From positions 992,001 through 1,056,000 of the forward strand of contig NW_027488567.1 in the NCBI RefSeq assembly GCF_050948215.1: a stretch of 64,000 bases of DNA. Direction: 5' to 3'. Below, piece by piece: positions 50,201-64,000 of this stretch; positions within the stretch are counted from its first letter, which is position 1; the number at the start of each line of letters is the position of its first letter. A model generated the notes under the pieces. The model searched no databases. It saw only the letters and a program-made list of their open reading frames with translations, and had not been told where the DNA came from. Source of the stretch: Halictus rubicundus (lineage: Eukaryota; Arthropoda; Insecta; Hymenoptera; Halictidae). The position numbers and the translations under genes were made by a program.

Positions 50201-53200
50201 GAGGATAGGATAGGATGGAGGATAGGATAGGATAGAGGATAAGTTAGGATAGAGGATAACATAGGGGATTGGATAGGATAGAGGATAGGAGACGGTAGAG
50301 GATTGGATAGGATAGAGGATATTATAGGATAGGGGATAGGATAGGATGGAGGATAGGATAGGATAGAGGATAAGATAGGATAGAGGATACCAAAGGATAG
50401 AGGATAGGATAGGATTGAGGATAGGATAGGAAAGAGGACAGGATAGGATACAGGATACGATAATATAGAGGATATGATATTATAGAGGATAGGATAGGAT
50501 AGATGATAGGATAGGATAGAGGATAGGATAGGATAGAGGATAGGATAGGATAGAGGATAGGATAGGACAGAGGATAGGATAGGATAGAGGATAGGATAGT
50601 ATAGAGGATAAGATGGTATACAGGATAGGATAGCATAGACGATAGGATAGGATACAGGATAGGATAGGATAGAGGATAGGATAGGATAGAGGATAGGATA
50701 GGATAGAGGATAGGATAGGATAGAGGATAGGATAGGATAGAGGATAGGATACGATAGAGGATAGGATAGAGAATAGGATAGGATAGAGGATAGGGGATTG
50801 GATCGGATACAGGATAGGAGACGGTAGAGGATTGGATAGGATGGAGGATAGGATAGGATAGAGGATATTATAGGATAGAGGATAGGATAGGATTGATGTT
50901 AGGATAGGAAAGATTACAGGATAGGATACAGGATACGATATTATAGAGGATACGATATTATAGAGGATAGGATAGGATAGAGGATAGGATAGGATAGAGG
51001 ATAGGATAGGATAGAGGATAGGATAGGATAGAGGATAGGATACGATATAGGATTGGATAGGATAGAGGATAGGATAGGACAGAGGATAGGATAGGATAGA
51101 GGATAGGATAGGATAGAGGATAGGATAGGACAGAGGATAGGATAGGATAGAGGATAGGATATTATAGAGGATAGGATAGGATAGAGGATAGGATATTATA
51201 GAGGATAGGATAGGTTAGAGGATAACATAGGGGATTGGATAGCATAGAGGATAGGAGACGATAGAGGACAGGATAGGTTTGATGATAGGATAGGAAAGAG
51301 GACAGGATAGGATAGAGGATAGGATATTATAGAGGATACGATATTATAGAGGATAGGATAGGATAGAGGATAGGATAGGATAGAGGATAAGATAGGATAG
51401 AGGATAGGATAGGATAGAGGATAGGATAGGATAGAGCAGGATAGGATAGAGGATAGGATAGAGGATAGGATAGAGGATTGGATAGGATAGAGGATATTAT
51501 AGGATAGAGGATAGGATAGGATGGAGGATAGGATAGGATAGAGCATAAGATAGGATAGAGGATAGGACAGGATAGAGGATAGGATAGGATAGAGGATAGG
51601 ATAGGATAGAGGATAGGATAGGATAGAGGATAGGATAGGACAGACTACAGGATAGGATACAGGATACGATATTATAGAGGATACGATATTATAGAGGATA
51701 GGATAGGATAGAGGATAGGATAGGATAAAGGATAGGATAGGATAGGATAGAGGATAAGATAGGATAGAGGATAACATAGGGGATTGGATAGGATAGAGGA
51801 TAGGAGACGATAGAGGATAGGATAGGATTGATGATAGGATAGGAAAGATTACAGGATAGGATACAGGATACGATATTATAGAGGATAGGATAGGATAGAG
51901 GATAGGATAGGATAGAGGATAGGATAGGATAGAGGATAGGATAGGATAGAGGATATGATAGGATAGAGGATAGGATAGGATATAGGATAGGATAGGATAG
52001 AGGATAGGATAGGATAGATGATAGGATAGGATAGAGGATTGGATAGGATAGAGAATACCATAGGATAGAGGATAGGATAGGATTGAGGATAGGATAGTAA
52101 AGAGGACAGGATAGGATACAGGATACGATATTATAGAGGATAGGATGGGATAGAGGATAGGATAGGAGAGAGGATAGGATAGGATAGAGGATAGGATACG
52201 GATAGAGGATAGGATAGAATAGAGGATAGGATAGAGGATTGTATAGGATAGAGGATATTATAGGATAGAGGATAGGATAGGATAGCGGATAGGATAGTAT
52301 GGAGTATACGATTGAATTGAGGATAGGATAGGGTTCAGGATAGGATAGGATAGTGGATAGGAGAAGATAGAGGATAGGATAGGATAGAGGATAGGATACG
52401 ATAGAGGATAGGATAGAGAATAGGATAGGATAGAGGATAGGGGATTGGATCGGATACAGGATAGGAGACGGTAGAGGATAGGATAGCTGATAGGATAGGA
52501 TCGAGTATAGGATAGAATTGAGGATAGGATAGGGTTGAGGATAGGATAGGAAAGAGGACAGGATAGGATAGAGGATAGGATAGGATAGAGGATATGATAG
52601 GATAGAGGATAGCATAGGATAGAGGATAGGATAGGATAGAGAATAACATAGGGGATTGGATAGGATAGAGGATAGGAGACGATAGAGGATAGGATAGGAT
52701 TGATGAAAGGATAGGATAGAGGATAGGAGACGATAGAGGATAGGATAGGATTGATGATAGGATAGGATAGATGATGTTATAGGAAAGAGGATAGGATATG
52801 ATAGAGGATACGATATTATAGAGGATAGGATAGGATAGGGGATAGGATAGGATGGAGGATAGGATACGATAGAGGATAAGATAGGATAGAGTATAACATA
52901 GGGGATTGGATAGGATAGAGGATAGGAGACGATAGAGGATAGGATAGGATTGATGATAGGATAGGAAAGATTACAGGATAGGATACAGGATACGATATTA
53001 TAGAGGATAGGATAGGATAGAGGATAGGATAGGATAGAGGATAGGATACGATAGAGGATAGGATAGGATAGAGGATAGGATAGGATAGATGATTGGATAG
53101 GATAGAGGATACCAAAGGATAGAGGACAGGATAGGATTGAGGATAGGATAGGAAAGAGGACAGGATAGGATACAGGATACGATATTATAGAGGATACGAT

Positions 53201-53450
53201 ATTATAGAGGATACGATATTATAGAGGATAGGATAGGATAGAGGATAGGATAGGATAGAGGATAGGATAGGACAGAGGATAGGATAGGATAGATGATTGG
53301 ATAGGATAGAGGATAGGATACGGATAGAGGATAGGATAGGATAGAGGATAGGATAGAGGATAGGATAGAGGATTGGATAGGATAGAGGATATTATAGGAT
53401 AGAGGATAGGGGATTGGATCGGATACAGGATAGGAGACGGTAGAGGATTG
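46980..53450 (+). repeat. Higher-order duplication with 3.66-3.89-kb spacing
   Basis: TTGATGTTAG at 47008 and 50893, and TAGGATAGGTT at 47321 and 51206, are offset 3,885. TAGTAAAGAGG at 48411 and 52095 is offset 3,684, and the block starting near 49156 matches 52816 (offset 3,660). The right copy has therefore lost about 200 bp and then about 24 bp. Confidence 0.8.
49566..49616 (+). repeat. Variant unit GGATACGATATTATAGA x3
   Basis: Three consecutive 17-bp AT-richer variants. The same variant occurs as pairs or triplets across the window (for example near 5251, 8507, 17287, 41405, 53177, 56735), usually just after GGACAGGATAGGATACA. Confidence 0.85.
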
Positions 53451-56400
53451 GATAGGATAGAGGATAGGATAGGACAGAGGATAGGATAGGATAGAGGATA
53501 GGATAGGATAGAGGATAGGATACGGATAGAGGATAGGATACGGATAGAGGATAGGATAGGATAAAGGATAGGATAGAGGATAGGATAGAGGATTGGATAG
53601 GATAGAGGATATTACAGGATAGAGGATAGGATAGGATAGCGGATAGGATAGTATGGAGTATACGATAGAATTGAGGATAGGATAGGGTTGAGGATAGGAT
53701 AGGATAGAGGATAGGAGAAGATAGAGGATAGGATAGGATAGAGGATAGGATACGATAGAGGATAGGATAGAGAATAGGATAGGATAGAGGATAGGGGATT
53801 GGATCGGATACAGGATAGGAGACGGTAGAGGATTGGATAGGATTGAGGATATTATAGGATAGAGGGTAGGATAGGATTGATGATAGGATAGGAAAGATTA
53901 CAGGATAGGATACAGGATACGATATTATAGAGGATAGGATAGGATAGAGGATAGGATAGGATAGAGGATAGGATAGGATAGAGGATAGGATAGGATATAG
54001 GATAGGATAGGATAGAGGATAGGATAGGATAGATGATTGGATAGGATAGAGGTCACCAAAGGATAGAGGATAGGATAGGAAAGAGGACAGGATAGGATAC
54101 AGGATACGATATTATAGAGTATACGATATTATAGAGGATACGATATTATAGAGGATAGGATAGGATAGAGGATAGGATTGGATAGAGGATAGGATACGAT
54201 AGAGGATAGGATAGGATAGAGGATAGGATAGGACAGAGTATAGGATAGGATAGAGGATAGGTTAGGATAGAGGATAGGATACGGATAGAGGATAGGATAG
54301 GATAAAGGATAGGATAGAGGATAGGATAGAGGATTGGATAGGATAGAGGATATTATAGGATAGAGGATAGGATAGGATAGCGGATAGGATAGTATGGAGT
54401 ATACGATAGTATTGAGGATAGGATAGGGTTGAGGATAGGATAGGATAGAGGATAGGAGAAGATAGAGGATAGGATAGGATAGAGGATAGGATACGATAGA
54501 GGATAGGATAGAGAATAGGATAGGATAGAGGATAGGGGATTGGATCGGATATGGGATAGGAGACGGTAGAGGATTGGATAGGATAGAGGATATTATAGGA
54601 TAGAGGATATTATAGGATTGATGATAGGATAGGAAAGATTACAGGATAGGATACAGGATACGATATTATAGAGGATACGATATTATAGAGGATAGGATAG
54701 GATAGAGGATAGGATAGGATAGAGGATAGGATAGGATAGAGGATAGGATAGGATATAGGATAGGATAGGATAGAGCATGGGATAGGATAGAGGATAGGAT
54801 AGGATATAGGATTGGATCGGATAGAGGATACCAAAGGATAGAGGATAGGATAGGAATGAGGATAGGATAGGAAAGAGGACAGGATAGGATACAGGATACG
54901 ATATTATAGAGGATACTATATTATAGAGGATAGGATAGGATAGAGGATAGGATAGGATATAGGATAGGATAGGATAGAGGATAGGATAGGATAGGATAGA
55001 GGATAGGATAGAGGATAGGATAGGACAGAGGATAGGATAGGATAGAGGATAGGATAGGATAGAGGATAGGATGGGATAGAGGATAGGATGGGATACAGGA
55101 TAGGATAGGATAGAGGATAGGATAGGATAGAGGATAGGATAGGATAGAGGATAGGATAGGATAGAGGATAGGATAGGATAGAGGATAGGATAGGATAGAG
55201 GATAGGATAGGACAGAGGATAGGATAGGATAGAGGATAGGATATTATAGAGGATAGGATAGGATAGAGGATAGGATATTTTAGAGGATAGGATAGGTTAG
55301 AGGATAACATAGGGGATTGGATAGCATAGAGCATAGGAGACGATAGAGGACAGGATAGGTTTGATGATAGGATAGGAAAGAGGACAGGATAGGATACAGG
55401 ATACGATATTATAGAGGATACGATATTATAGAGGATAGGATAGGATAGAGGATAGGATAGGATAGAGGATAAGATAGGATAGAGGATAGGATAGGATAGG
55501 ATAGAGGATAGGATAGGATAGAGCAGGATAGGATAGAGCATAGGATAGAGGATAGGATAGAGGATTGGATAAGATAGAGGATATTATAGGATAGAGGATA
55601 GGATAGGATAGCGGATAGGATAGGATGGAGTATAGGATAGAATTGAGGATAGGATAGGGTTGAGGATAGGATAGGAAAGAGGACAGGATAGGATAGAGGA
55701 TAGGTTAGGATAGAGGATAGGATAGGATAGTGGATACGATACGATAGAGGATAGGATAGAGGATAGGGGATTGGATCGGATACAGGATAGGAGACGGTAG
55801 AGGATTGGATAGGATAGAGGATATTATAGGCTAGAGGATAGGATAGGATGGAGGATAGGATAGGATAGAGGATAACATAGGATAGAGGATAACATAGGGG
55901 ATTGGATAGGATAGAGGATAGGAGACGATAGAGGATAGGATAGAGAATAGGATAGGATAGAGGATAGGGGATTGGATCGGATACAGGATAGGAGACGGTA
56001 GAGGATTGGATAGGATAGAGGATATTATAGGATAGAGGATAGGATAGGATTGATGATAGGATAGGAAAGATTACAGGATAGGATACAGGATACGATATTA
56101 TAGAGGATAGGATAGGATAGAGGATAGGATAGGATAGAGGATAGGATAGGATAGAGGATAGGATAGGATAGAGGATAGGATAGGATAGAGCATAGGATAG
56201 GATAGAGGATAGGATAGGATAGAGGATTGGATAGGATAGAGGATACCAAAGGATAGAGGATAGGATAGGATTGAGGGTAGGATAGGAAAGAGGACAGGAT
56301 AGGATACAGGATACGATATTATAGAGGATACGATATTATAGAGGATAGGATAGGATAGAGGATAGGATAGGATAGAGGATAGGATAGGATAGAGGATAGG

Positions 56401-56699
56401 ATAGGATAGAGGATAGGATAGGACAGAGGATAGGATAGGATAGAGGATAGGATAGGATAGAGGATAGGATAGGATAGAGGATAGGATGGTATACACGATA
56501 GGATAGGATAGACGATAGGATAGGATAGAGGATAGGATAGGATAGAGGATAGGATAGGATAGAGGATAGGATAGGATAGAGGATAGGATAGGATAGAGGA
56601 TAGGATAGGATATAGGATAGGATAGGATAGAGCATGGGATTGGATAGAGGATAGGATAGGATAGAGGACACCAAAGGATAGAGGATAGGATAGGAAAGA

Positions 56700-59600
56700 G
56701 GACAGGATAGGATACAGGTTACGATATTATAGAGGATACGATATTATAGAGGATACGATATTATAGAGGATAGGATAGGATAGAGGATAGGATTGGATAG
56801 AGGATAGGATAGGATAGAGGATAGGATAGGATATAGGATAGGATAGGATAGAGCATGGGATAGGATAGAGGATAGGATAGGATAGAGGATTGGATAGGAT
56901 AGAGGATAGGATAGGATAAAGGATAGGATAGAGGATAGGATAGAGGATTGGATAGGATAGAGGATATTATAGGATACAGGATAGGATAGGATAGCGGATA
57001 GGATAGTATGGAGTATACGATAGTATTGAGGATAGAATAGGGTTGAGGATAGGATAGGATAGAGGATAGGAGAAGATAGAGGATAGGATAGGATAGAGGA
57101 TAGGATACGATAGAGGATAGGATAGAGAATAGGATAGGATAGAGGATAGGGGATTGGATCGGATATGGGATAGGAGACGGTAGAGGATTGGATAGGATAG
57201 AGGATATTATAGGATAGAGGATAGGATAGGATTGATGATAGGATAGGAAAGATTACAGGATAGGATACAGGCTACGATATTATAGAGGATACGATATTAT
57301 AGAGGATAGGATAGGATAGAGGATAGGATAGGATAGAGGATAGGATAGGATAGAGGATAGGATAGGATAGAGGATTGGATAGGATAGAGGATACCAAAGG
57401 ATAGAGGATAGGATAGGAATGAGGATAGGATAGGAAAGAGGACAGGATAGGATACAGGATACGATATTATAGAGGATACTATATTATAGAGGATAGGATA
57501 GGATAGAGGATAGGATAGGATAGAGGATAGGATAGGATAGAGGATAGGATAGGATATAGGATAGGATAGGATAGAGCATGGGATAGGATAGAGGATAGGA
57601 TAGGATAGAGGATTGGATAGGATAGAGGATACCAAAGGATAGAGGATAGGATAGGAATGAGGATAGGATAGGAAAGAGGACAGGATAGGATACAGGATAC
57701 GATATTATAGAGGATACTATATTATAGAGGATAGGATAGGATAGAGGATAGGATAGGATAGAGGATAGGATAGGATAGAGGATAGGATAGGATAGAGGAT
57801 AGGATAGGACAGAGGATAGGATAGGATAGAGGATAGGATAGGATAGAGGATAGGATGGGATAGAGGATAGGATGGGATACAGGATAGGATAGGATAGAGG
57901 ATAGGATAGGATAGAGGATAGGATAGGATAGAGGATAGGATAGGATAGAGGATAGGATAGGATAGAGGACAGGATAGGATACAGGATACGATATTATAGA
58001 GGATACGATATTATAGAGGATAGGATAGGATAGAGGATAGGATAGGATAGAGGATAAGATAGGATAGAGGATAGGATAGGATAGGATAGAGCAGGATAGG
58101 ATAGAGGATAGGATAGAGGATAGGATAGAGGATTGGATAAGATAGAGGATATTATAGGATAGAGGATAGGATAGGATAGCGGATAGGATAGGATGGAGTA
58201 TAGGATAGAATTGAGGATAGGATAGGGTTGAGGATAGGATAGGAAAGAGGACAGGATAGGATAGAGGCTAGGATAGGATAGAGGATAGGATAGGATAGAG
58301 GATACGATACGATAGAGGATAGGATAGAGGATAGGGGATTGGATCGGATACAGGATAGGAGACGGTAGAGGATTGGATAGGATAGAGGATATTATAGGCT
58401 AGAGGATAGGATAGGATGGAGGATAGGATAGGATAGAGGATAACATAGGATAGAGGATAACATAGGGGATTGGATAGGATAGAGGATAGGAGACGATAGA
58501 GGATAGGATAGGATTGATGATAGGATAGGAAAGATTACAGGATAGGATACAGTATACGATATTATAGAGGATACGATATTATAGAGGATAGGATAGGATA
58601 GAGGATATGATAGGATAGAGGATAGGATAGGATAGAGGATAGGATAGGATATAGGATAGGATAGGATAGAGGATTGGATAGGATAGAGGATACCAAAGGA
58701 TAGAGGATAGGATAGGATTGAGGGTAGGATAGGAAAGAGGACAGGATAGGATAAAGGATACGATATTATAGAGGATACGATATTATAGAGGATAGGATAG
58801 GATAGAGGATAGGATAGGATAGAGGATAGGATAGGATAGAGGATAGGATAGGATAGAGGATAGGATAGGACAGAGGATAGGATAGGATAGAGGATAACAT
58901 AGGGGATTGGATAGGATAGAGGATAGGAGACGATAGAGGATAGGATAGGATTGATGATAGGATAGGAAAGATTACAGGATAGGATGCAGGATACGATATT
59001 ATAGATGATACGATATTATAGAGGATAGGATAGGATAGAGGATAGGATAGGATAGAGGATAGGATAGGATAGAGGATAGGATAGGATATAGGATATAGGA
59101 TATAGGATATAGGATATAGGATAGGATAGGATAGAGGATAGGATAGGATAGATGATTGGATAGGATAGAGGATACCAAAGGATAGAGGATAGGATAGGAT
59201 TGAGGATAGGATAGGAAAGAGGACAGGATAGGATACAGGATACGATATTATAGAGGATAGGATAGGATAGAGGATAGGGTAGGATAGAGGATAGGATAGG
59301 ATAGAGGATAGGATAGGATAGAGGATAGGATAGGACAGAGGATAGGATAGGATACAGGATACGATATTATAGAGGATACGATATTATAGAGGATACGATA
59401 TTATAGAGGATAGGATAGAATAGAGGATAGGATAGGATAGAGGATAGGATAGGATAGAGGATACGATAGGATAGAGGATAGGATAGGACAGAGGATAGGA
59501 TAGGATAGAGGATAGGATAGGATAGACGATAGGATAGGATAGAGGATAGGATAGGATAGAGGATAGGATAGGACAGAGGATAGGATAGGATAGAGGATAG

Positions 59601-62600
59601 GATAGGATAGAGGATAGGATAGGACAGAGGATAGGATGGTATAAAGGATAGGATAGGATAGACGATAGGATAGGATAGAGGATAGGATAGGATAGAGGAT
59701 AGGATAGGATAGAGGATAGGATAGGATAGAGGATAGGATACGATAGAGGATAGGATAGAGAATAGGATAGGATAGAGGATAGGGGATTGGATCGGATACA
59801 GGATAGGAGACGGTAGTGGATTGGATATGATAGAGGATAGGATAGGATCGAGTATAGGATAGAATTGAGGATAGGATAGGGTTCAGGATAGGATAGGATA
59901 GAGGATAGGATAGAGGATTGGATAGGATAGAGGATATTATAGGATAGAGGATAGGATAGGATAGCGGATAGGATAGTATGGAGTATACGATAGAATTGAG
60001 GATAGGATAGGGTTGAGGATAGGATAGGATAGAGGATAGGAGAAGATAGAGGATAGGATAGGATAGAGGATAGGATACGATAGAGGATAGGATAGAGAAT
60101 AGGATAGGATAGAGGATAGGGGATTGGATCGGATACAGGATAGGAGACGGTAGAGGATTGGATAGGATAGAGGATATTATAGGATAGAGGATAGGATAGG
60201 ATTGATGATAGGATAGGATAGATTACAGGATAGGATACAGGATACGATATTATAGAGGATAGGATAGGATAGAGGATAGGATAGGATAGAGGATAGGATA
60301 GGATAGAGGATAGGATAGGATAGAGGATAGGATAGGATAGAGGATAGGATAGGATAGAGGATAGGATAGGATAGAGCATAGGATAGGATAGAGGATAGGA
60401 TAGGATAGAGGATTGGATAGGATAGAGGATACCAAAGGATAGAGGATAGGATAGGATTGAGGATAGGATAGGAAAGAGGACAGGATAGGATACAGGATAC
60501 GATATTATAGAGGATACGATATTATAGAGGATAGGATAGGATAGAGGATAGGATAGGATAGAGTATAGGATAGGATAGAGGATAGGATAGGATAGAGGAT
60601 AGGATAGGATAGAGGATAGGATAGGATAGAGGATAGGATATTATAGAGGATAGGATAGGATAGAGGATAGGATAGGATAGAGGATAGGATAGGATAGAGG
60701 ATAGGATAGGATAGAGGATAGGATAGGATATAGGATAGGATAGGATAGAGCATGGGATTGGATAGAGGATAGGATAGGATAGAGGACACCAAAGGATAGA
60801 GGATAGGATAGGAAAGAGGACAGGATAGGATACAGGATACGATATTATAGAGGATACGATATTATAGAGGATACGATATTATAGAGGATAGGATAGGATA
60901 GAGGATAGGATTGGATAGAGGATAGGATAGGATAGAGGATAGGATAGGATAGCGGATAGGATAGTATGGAGTATACGATAGTATTGAGGATAGAATAGGG
61001 TTGAGGATAGGATAGGATAGAGGATAGGAGAAGATAGAGGATAGGATAGGATAGAGGATAGGTTAGGATAGAGGATAGGATACGGATAGAGGATAGGATA
61101 GGATAAAGGATAGGATAGAGGATAGGATAGAGGATTGGATAGGATAGAGGATATTATAGGATACAGGATAGGATAGGATAGCGGATAGGATAGTATGGAG
61201 TATACGATAGTATTGAGGATAGAATAGGGTTGAGGATAGGATAGGATAGAGGATAGGAGAAGATAGAGGATAGGATAGGATAGAGGATAGGATACGATAG
61301 AGGATAGGATAGAGAATAGGATAGGATAGAGGATAGGGGATTGGATCGGATATGGGATAGGAGACGGTAGAGGATTGGATAGGATAGAGGATATTATAGG
61401 ATAGAGGATAGGATAGGATTGATGATAGGATAGGAAAGATTACAGGATAGGATACAGGCTACGATATTATAGAGGATACGATATTATAGAGGATAGGATA
61501 GGATAGAGGATAGGATAGGATAGAGGATAGGATAGGATAGGGGATAGGATAGGATAGAGGATTGGATAGGATAGAGGATACCAAAGGATAGAGGATAGGA
61601 TAGGAATGAGGATAGGATAGGAAAGAGGACAGGATAGGATACAGGATACGATATTATAGAGGATACTATATTATAGAGGATAGGATAGGATAGAGGATAG
61701 GATAGGATAGAGGATAGGATAGGATAGAGGATAGGATAGGATATAGGATAGGATAGGATAGAGCATGGGATAGGATAGAGGATAGGATAGGATAGAGGAT
61801 TGGATAGGATAGAGGATACCAAAGGATAGAGGATAGGATAGGAATGAGGATAGGATAGGAAAGAGGACAGGATAGGATACAGGATACGATATTATAGAGG
61901 ATACTATATTATAGAGGATAGGATAGGATAGAGGATAGGATAGGATAGAGGATAGGATAGGATAGAGGATAGGATAGGATAGAGGATAGGATAGGACAGA
62001 GGATAGGATAGGATAGAGGGTAGGATAGGATAGAGGATAGGATGGGATAGAGGATAGGATGGGATACAGGATAGGATAGGATAGAGGATAGGATAGGATA
62101 GAGGATAGGATAGGATAGAGGATAGGATAGGATAGAGGATAGGATAGGATAGAGGACAGGATAGGATACAGGATACGATATTATAGAGGATACGATATTA
62201 TAGAGGATAGGATAGGATAGAGGATAGGATAGGATAGAGGATAAGATAGGATAGAGGATAGGATAGGATAGGATAGAGCAGGATAGGATAGAGGATAGGA
62301 TAGAGGATAGGATAGAGGATTGGATAAGATAGAGGATATTATAGGATAGAGGATAGGATAGGATAGCGGATAGGATAGGATGGAGTATAGGATAGAATTG
62401 AGGATAGGATAGGGTTGAGGATAGGATAGGAAAGAGGACAGGATAGGATAGAGGCTAGGATAGGATAGAGGATAGGATAGGATAGAGGATACGATACGAT
62501 AGAGGATAGGATAGAGGATAGGGGATTGGATCGGATACAGGATAGGAGACGGTAGAGGATTGGATAGGATAGAGGATATTATAGGCTAGAGGATAGGATA

Positions 62601-63110
62601 GGATGGAGGATAGGATAGGATAGAGGATAACATAGGATAGAGGATAACATAGGGGATTGGATAGGATAGAGGATAGGAGACGATAGAGGATAGGATAGGA
62701 TTGATGATAGGATAGGAAAGATTACAGGATAGGATACAGTATACGATATTATAGAGGATAGGATAGGATAGAGGATATGATAGGATAGAGGATAGGATAG
62801 GATAGAGGATAGGATAGGATATAGGATAGGATAGGATAGAGGATTGGATAGGATAGAGGATACCAAAGGATAGAGGATAGGATAGGATTGAGGGTAGGAT
62901 AGGAAAGAGGACAGGATAGGATAAAGGATACGATATTATAGAGGATACGATATTATAGAGGATAGGATAGGATAGAGGATAGGATAGGATAGAGGATAGG
63001 ATAGGATAGAGGATAGGATAGGATAGAGGATAGGATAGGACAGAGGATAGGATAGGATAGAGGATAGGATAGGATAGAGGATAGGATAGGATAGAGGATA
63101 GGATGGTATA
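56700..63110 (+). repeat. Higher-order duplication with 4,187-bp spacing
   Basis: GCTACGATAT at 57271 and 61458, the blocks starting near 57297 and 61484, and TAACATAGGATAGAGG at 58441 and 62628 are all offset 4,187. At the left edge GAGGACACCAAAGG (56663, 60781) is offset 4,118, showing a local length change of about four units. Confidence 0.82.
59084..59118 (+). repeat. Short 7-bp microsatellite (GGATATA x5)
   Basis: Five perfect copies of GGATATA inside the 17-mer array, a pentamer extended by TA. I did not find this run in the related block 4.2 kb downstream. Confidence 0.9.
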
Positions 63111-64000
63111 CACGATAGGATAGGATAGACGATAGGATAGGATAGAGGATAGGATAGGATAGAGGATAGGATAGGATAGAGGATAGGATAGGATAGAGGA
63201 TAGGATAGGATAGAGGATAGGATAGGATAGAGGATAGGATAGGATAGAGCATAGGATAGGATAGAGGATAGGATAGGATAGAGGATTGGATAGGATAGAG
63301 GATACCAAAGGATAGAGGATAGGATAGGATTGAGGGTAGGATAGGAAAGAGGACAGGATAGGATAAAGGATACGATATTATAGAGGATACGATATTATAG
63401 AGGATAGGATAGGATAGACGATAGGATAGGATAGAGGATAGGATAGGATAGAGGATAGGATAGGATAGAGGATAGGATAGGACAGAGGATAGGATAGGAT
63501 AGAGGATAGGATAGGATAGAGGATAGGATAGGATAGAGGATAGGATGGTATACACGATAGGATAGGATAGACGATAGGATATGATAGAGGATAGGATAGG
63601 ATAGAGGATAGGATAGGATAGAGGATAGGATAGGATAGAGGATAGGATAGGATAGAGGATAGGATAGGATAGAGGATAGGATAGGACAGAGGATAGGATA
63701 GGATAGAGGATAGGATATTATAGAGGATAGGATAGGATAGAGGATAGGATATTATAGAGGATAGGATAGGTTAGAGGATAACATAGGGGATTGGATAGCA
63801 TAGAGCATAGGAGACGATAGAGGACAGGATAGGTTTGATGATAGGATAGGAAAGAGGACAGGATAGGATACAGGATACGATATTATAGAGGATACGATAT
63901 TATAGAGGATAGGATAGGATAGAGGATAGGATAGGATAGAGGATAAGATAGGATAGAGGATAGGATAGGATAGAGGATAGGATAGGATAGAGCAGGATAG

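Larger units (their letters stand above)
19663..64000 (+). repeat. 17-bp GGATA-type satellite array, right segment
   Basis: 44.3 kb of the GAGGATAGGATAGGATA array in unchanged orientation up to the window end. I found no transposon, gene or RNA gene in it. Recurring variant units include ATAACATAGGGGATTGG, TACGATATTATAGAGG in pairs or triplets, ATACCAAAGGATAGAGG (mainly right of 39.9 kb) and GAAAGGAAAGAGGACAGG (about 25-32 kb). Different stretches therefore carry different variant families. Minus-strand open frames here, including one of 979 codons at 24023-26962, are repeat artefacts. Confidence 0.97.
55211..64000 (+). repeat. Largest visible period: 8,484 bp (55.2 kb and 63.7 kb to window end)
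   Basis: GATAGGTTAG at 55281 and 63765, followed in both by ATAACATAGGGG, AGCATAGAGCATAGGAG and GGTTTGATGATAGG, is offset 8,484. The second copy is cut by the window end, so its length is unknown. Confidence 0.7.

Noticed and set aside
1..64000. CRISPR array
   Set aside because: No unique spacers; units are directly tandem and the transposons are eukaryotic.
1..64000. Canonical TTAGG telomere tract
   Set aside because: The core is ATAGG/GGATA with an AGAGG break every 17 bp; no TTAGG array is present.

Overview
The window is eukaryotic, almost certainly arthropod and most likely insect, heterochromatin. About 57.5 kb of the 64 kb is one satellite array in a single orientation. The basic unit is 17 bp, GAGGATAGGATAGGATA on the + strand: three GGATA pentamers plus GA. 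There is no cellular gene and no prokaryotic signal. The insect assignment rests on three things: an arthropod-type LTR promoter (TATA box plus a TCATTC initiator at the right spacing), a Ty3/gypsy element, and a non-LTR fragment whose C-terminus looks like the R1 clade. An ant or other hymenopteran would fit, but the window cannot prove it.

Layout: satellite 1-12220; a complete-length Ty3/gypsy LTR retrotransposon 12221-17149; satellite 17150-18148; a 5'-truncated R1-like non-LTR element with a poly(A) tail 18149-19662; satellite 19663-64000. Both elements lie on the + strand, about 1 kb apart.

The LTR element has two 265-bp LTRs that I read as identical, 4-bp TAGG target-site duplications, a gag-protease-RT-RNase H frame (12591-15740) and an integrase frame (to 16731). 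The two frames are separated by a 19-bp C-rich insertion at about 15739-15757, which shifts the frame inside the integrase zinc-binding region. The element therefore looks young but cannot make integrase by normal reading. A paralogous copy of the host satellite at about 6166-6682 lacks the insertion and is collinear with both flanks, so it serves as an in-window empty site.

The satellite is not a uniform 17-mer array. Variant units (GATATTATAGG, ATAACATAGGGGATTGG, ATACCAAAGG, AGAATTGAGG and others) mark higher-order blocks duplicated in tandem with spacings of about 0.46, 0.5, 1.75-2.3, 3.24-3.26, 3.7-3.9, 4.19 and 8.48 kb. The minus strand of the unit contains no stop codon in any frame. 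It therefore carries very long Tyr/Pro/Ile/Leu/Ser-repeat open frames (up to 979 codons), which I treat as artefacts and not genes. The pentamer ATAGG differs by one base from the insect telomere repeat TTAGG, which makes a telomere-related or subtelomeric origin worth testing.
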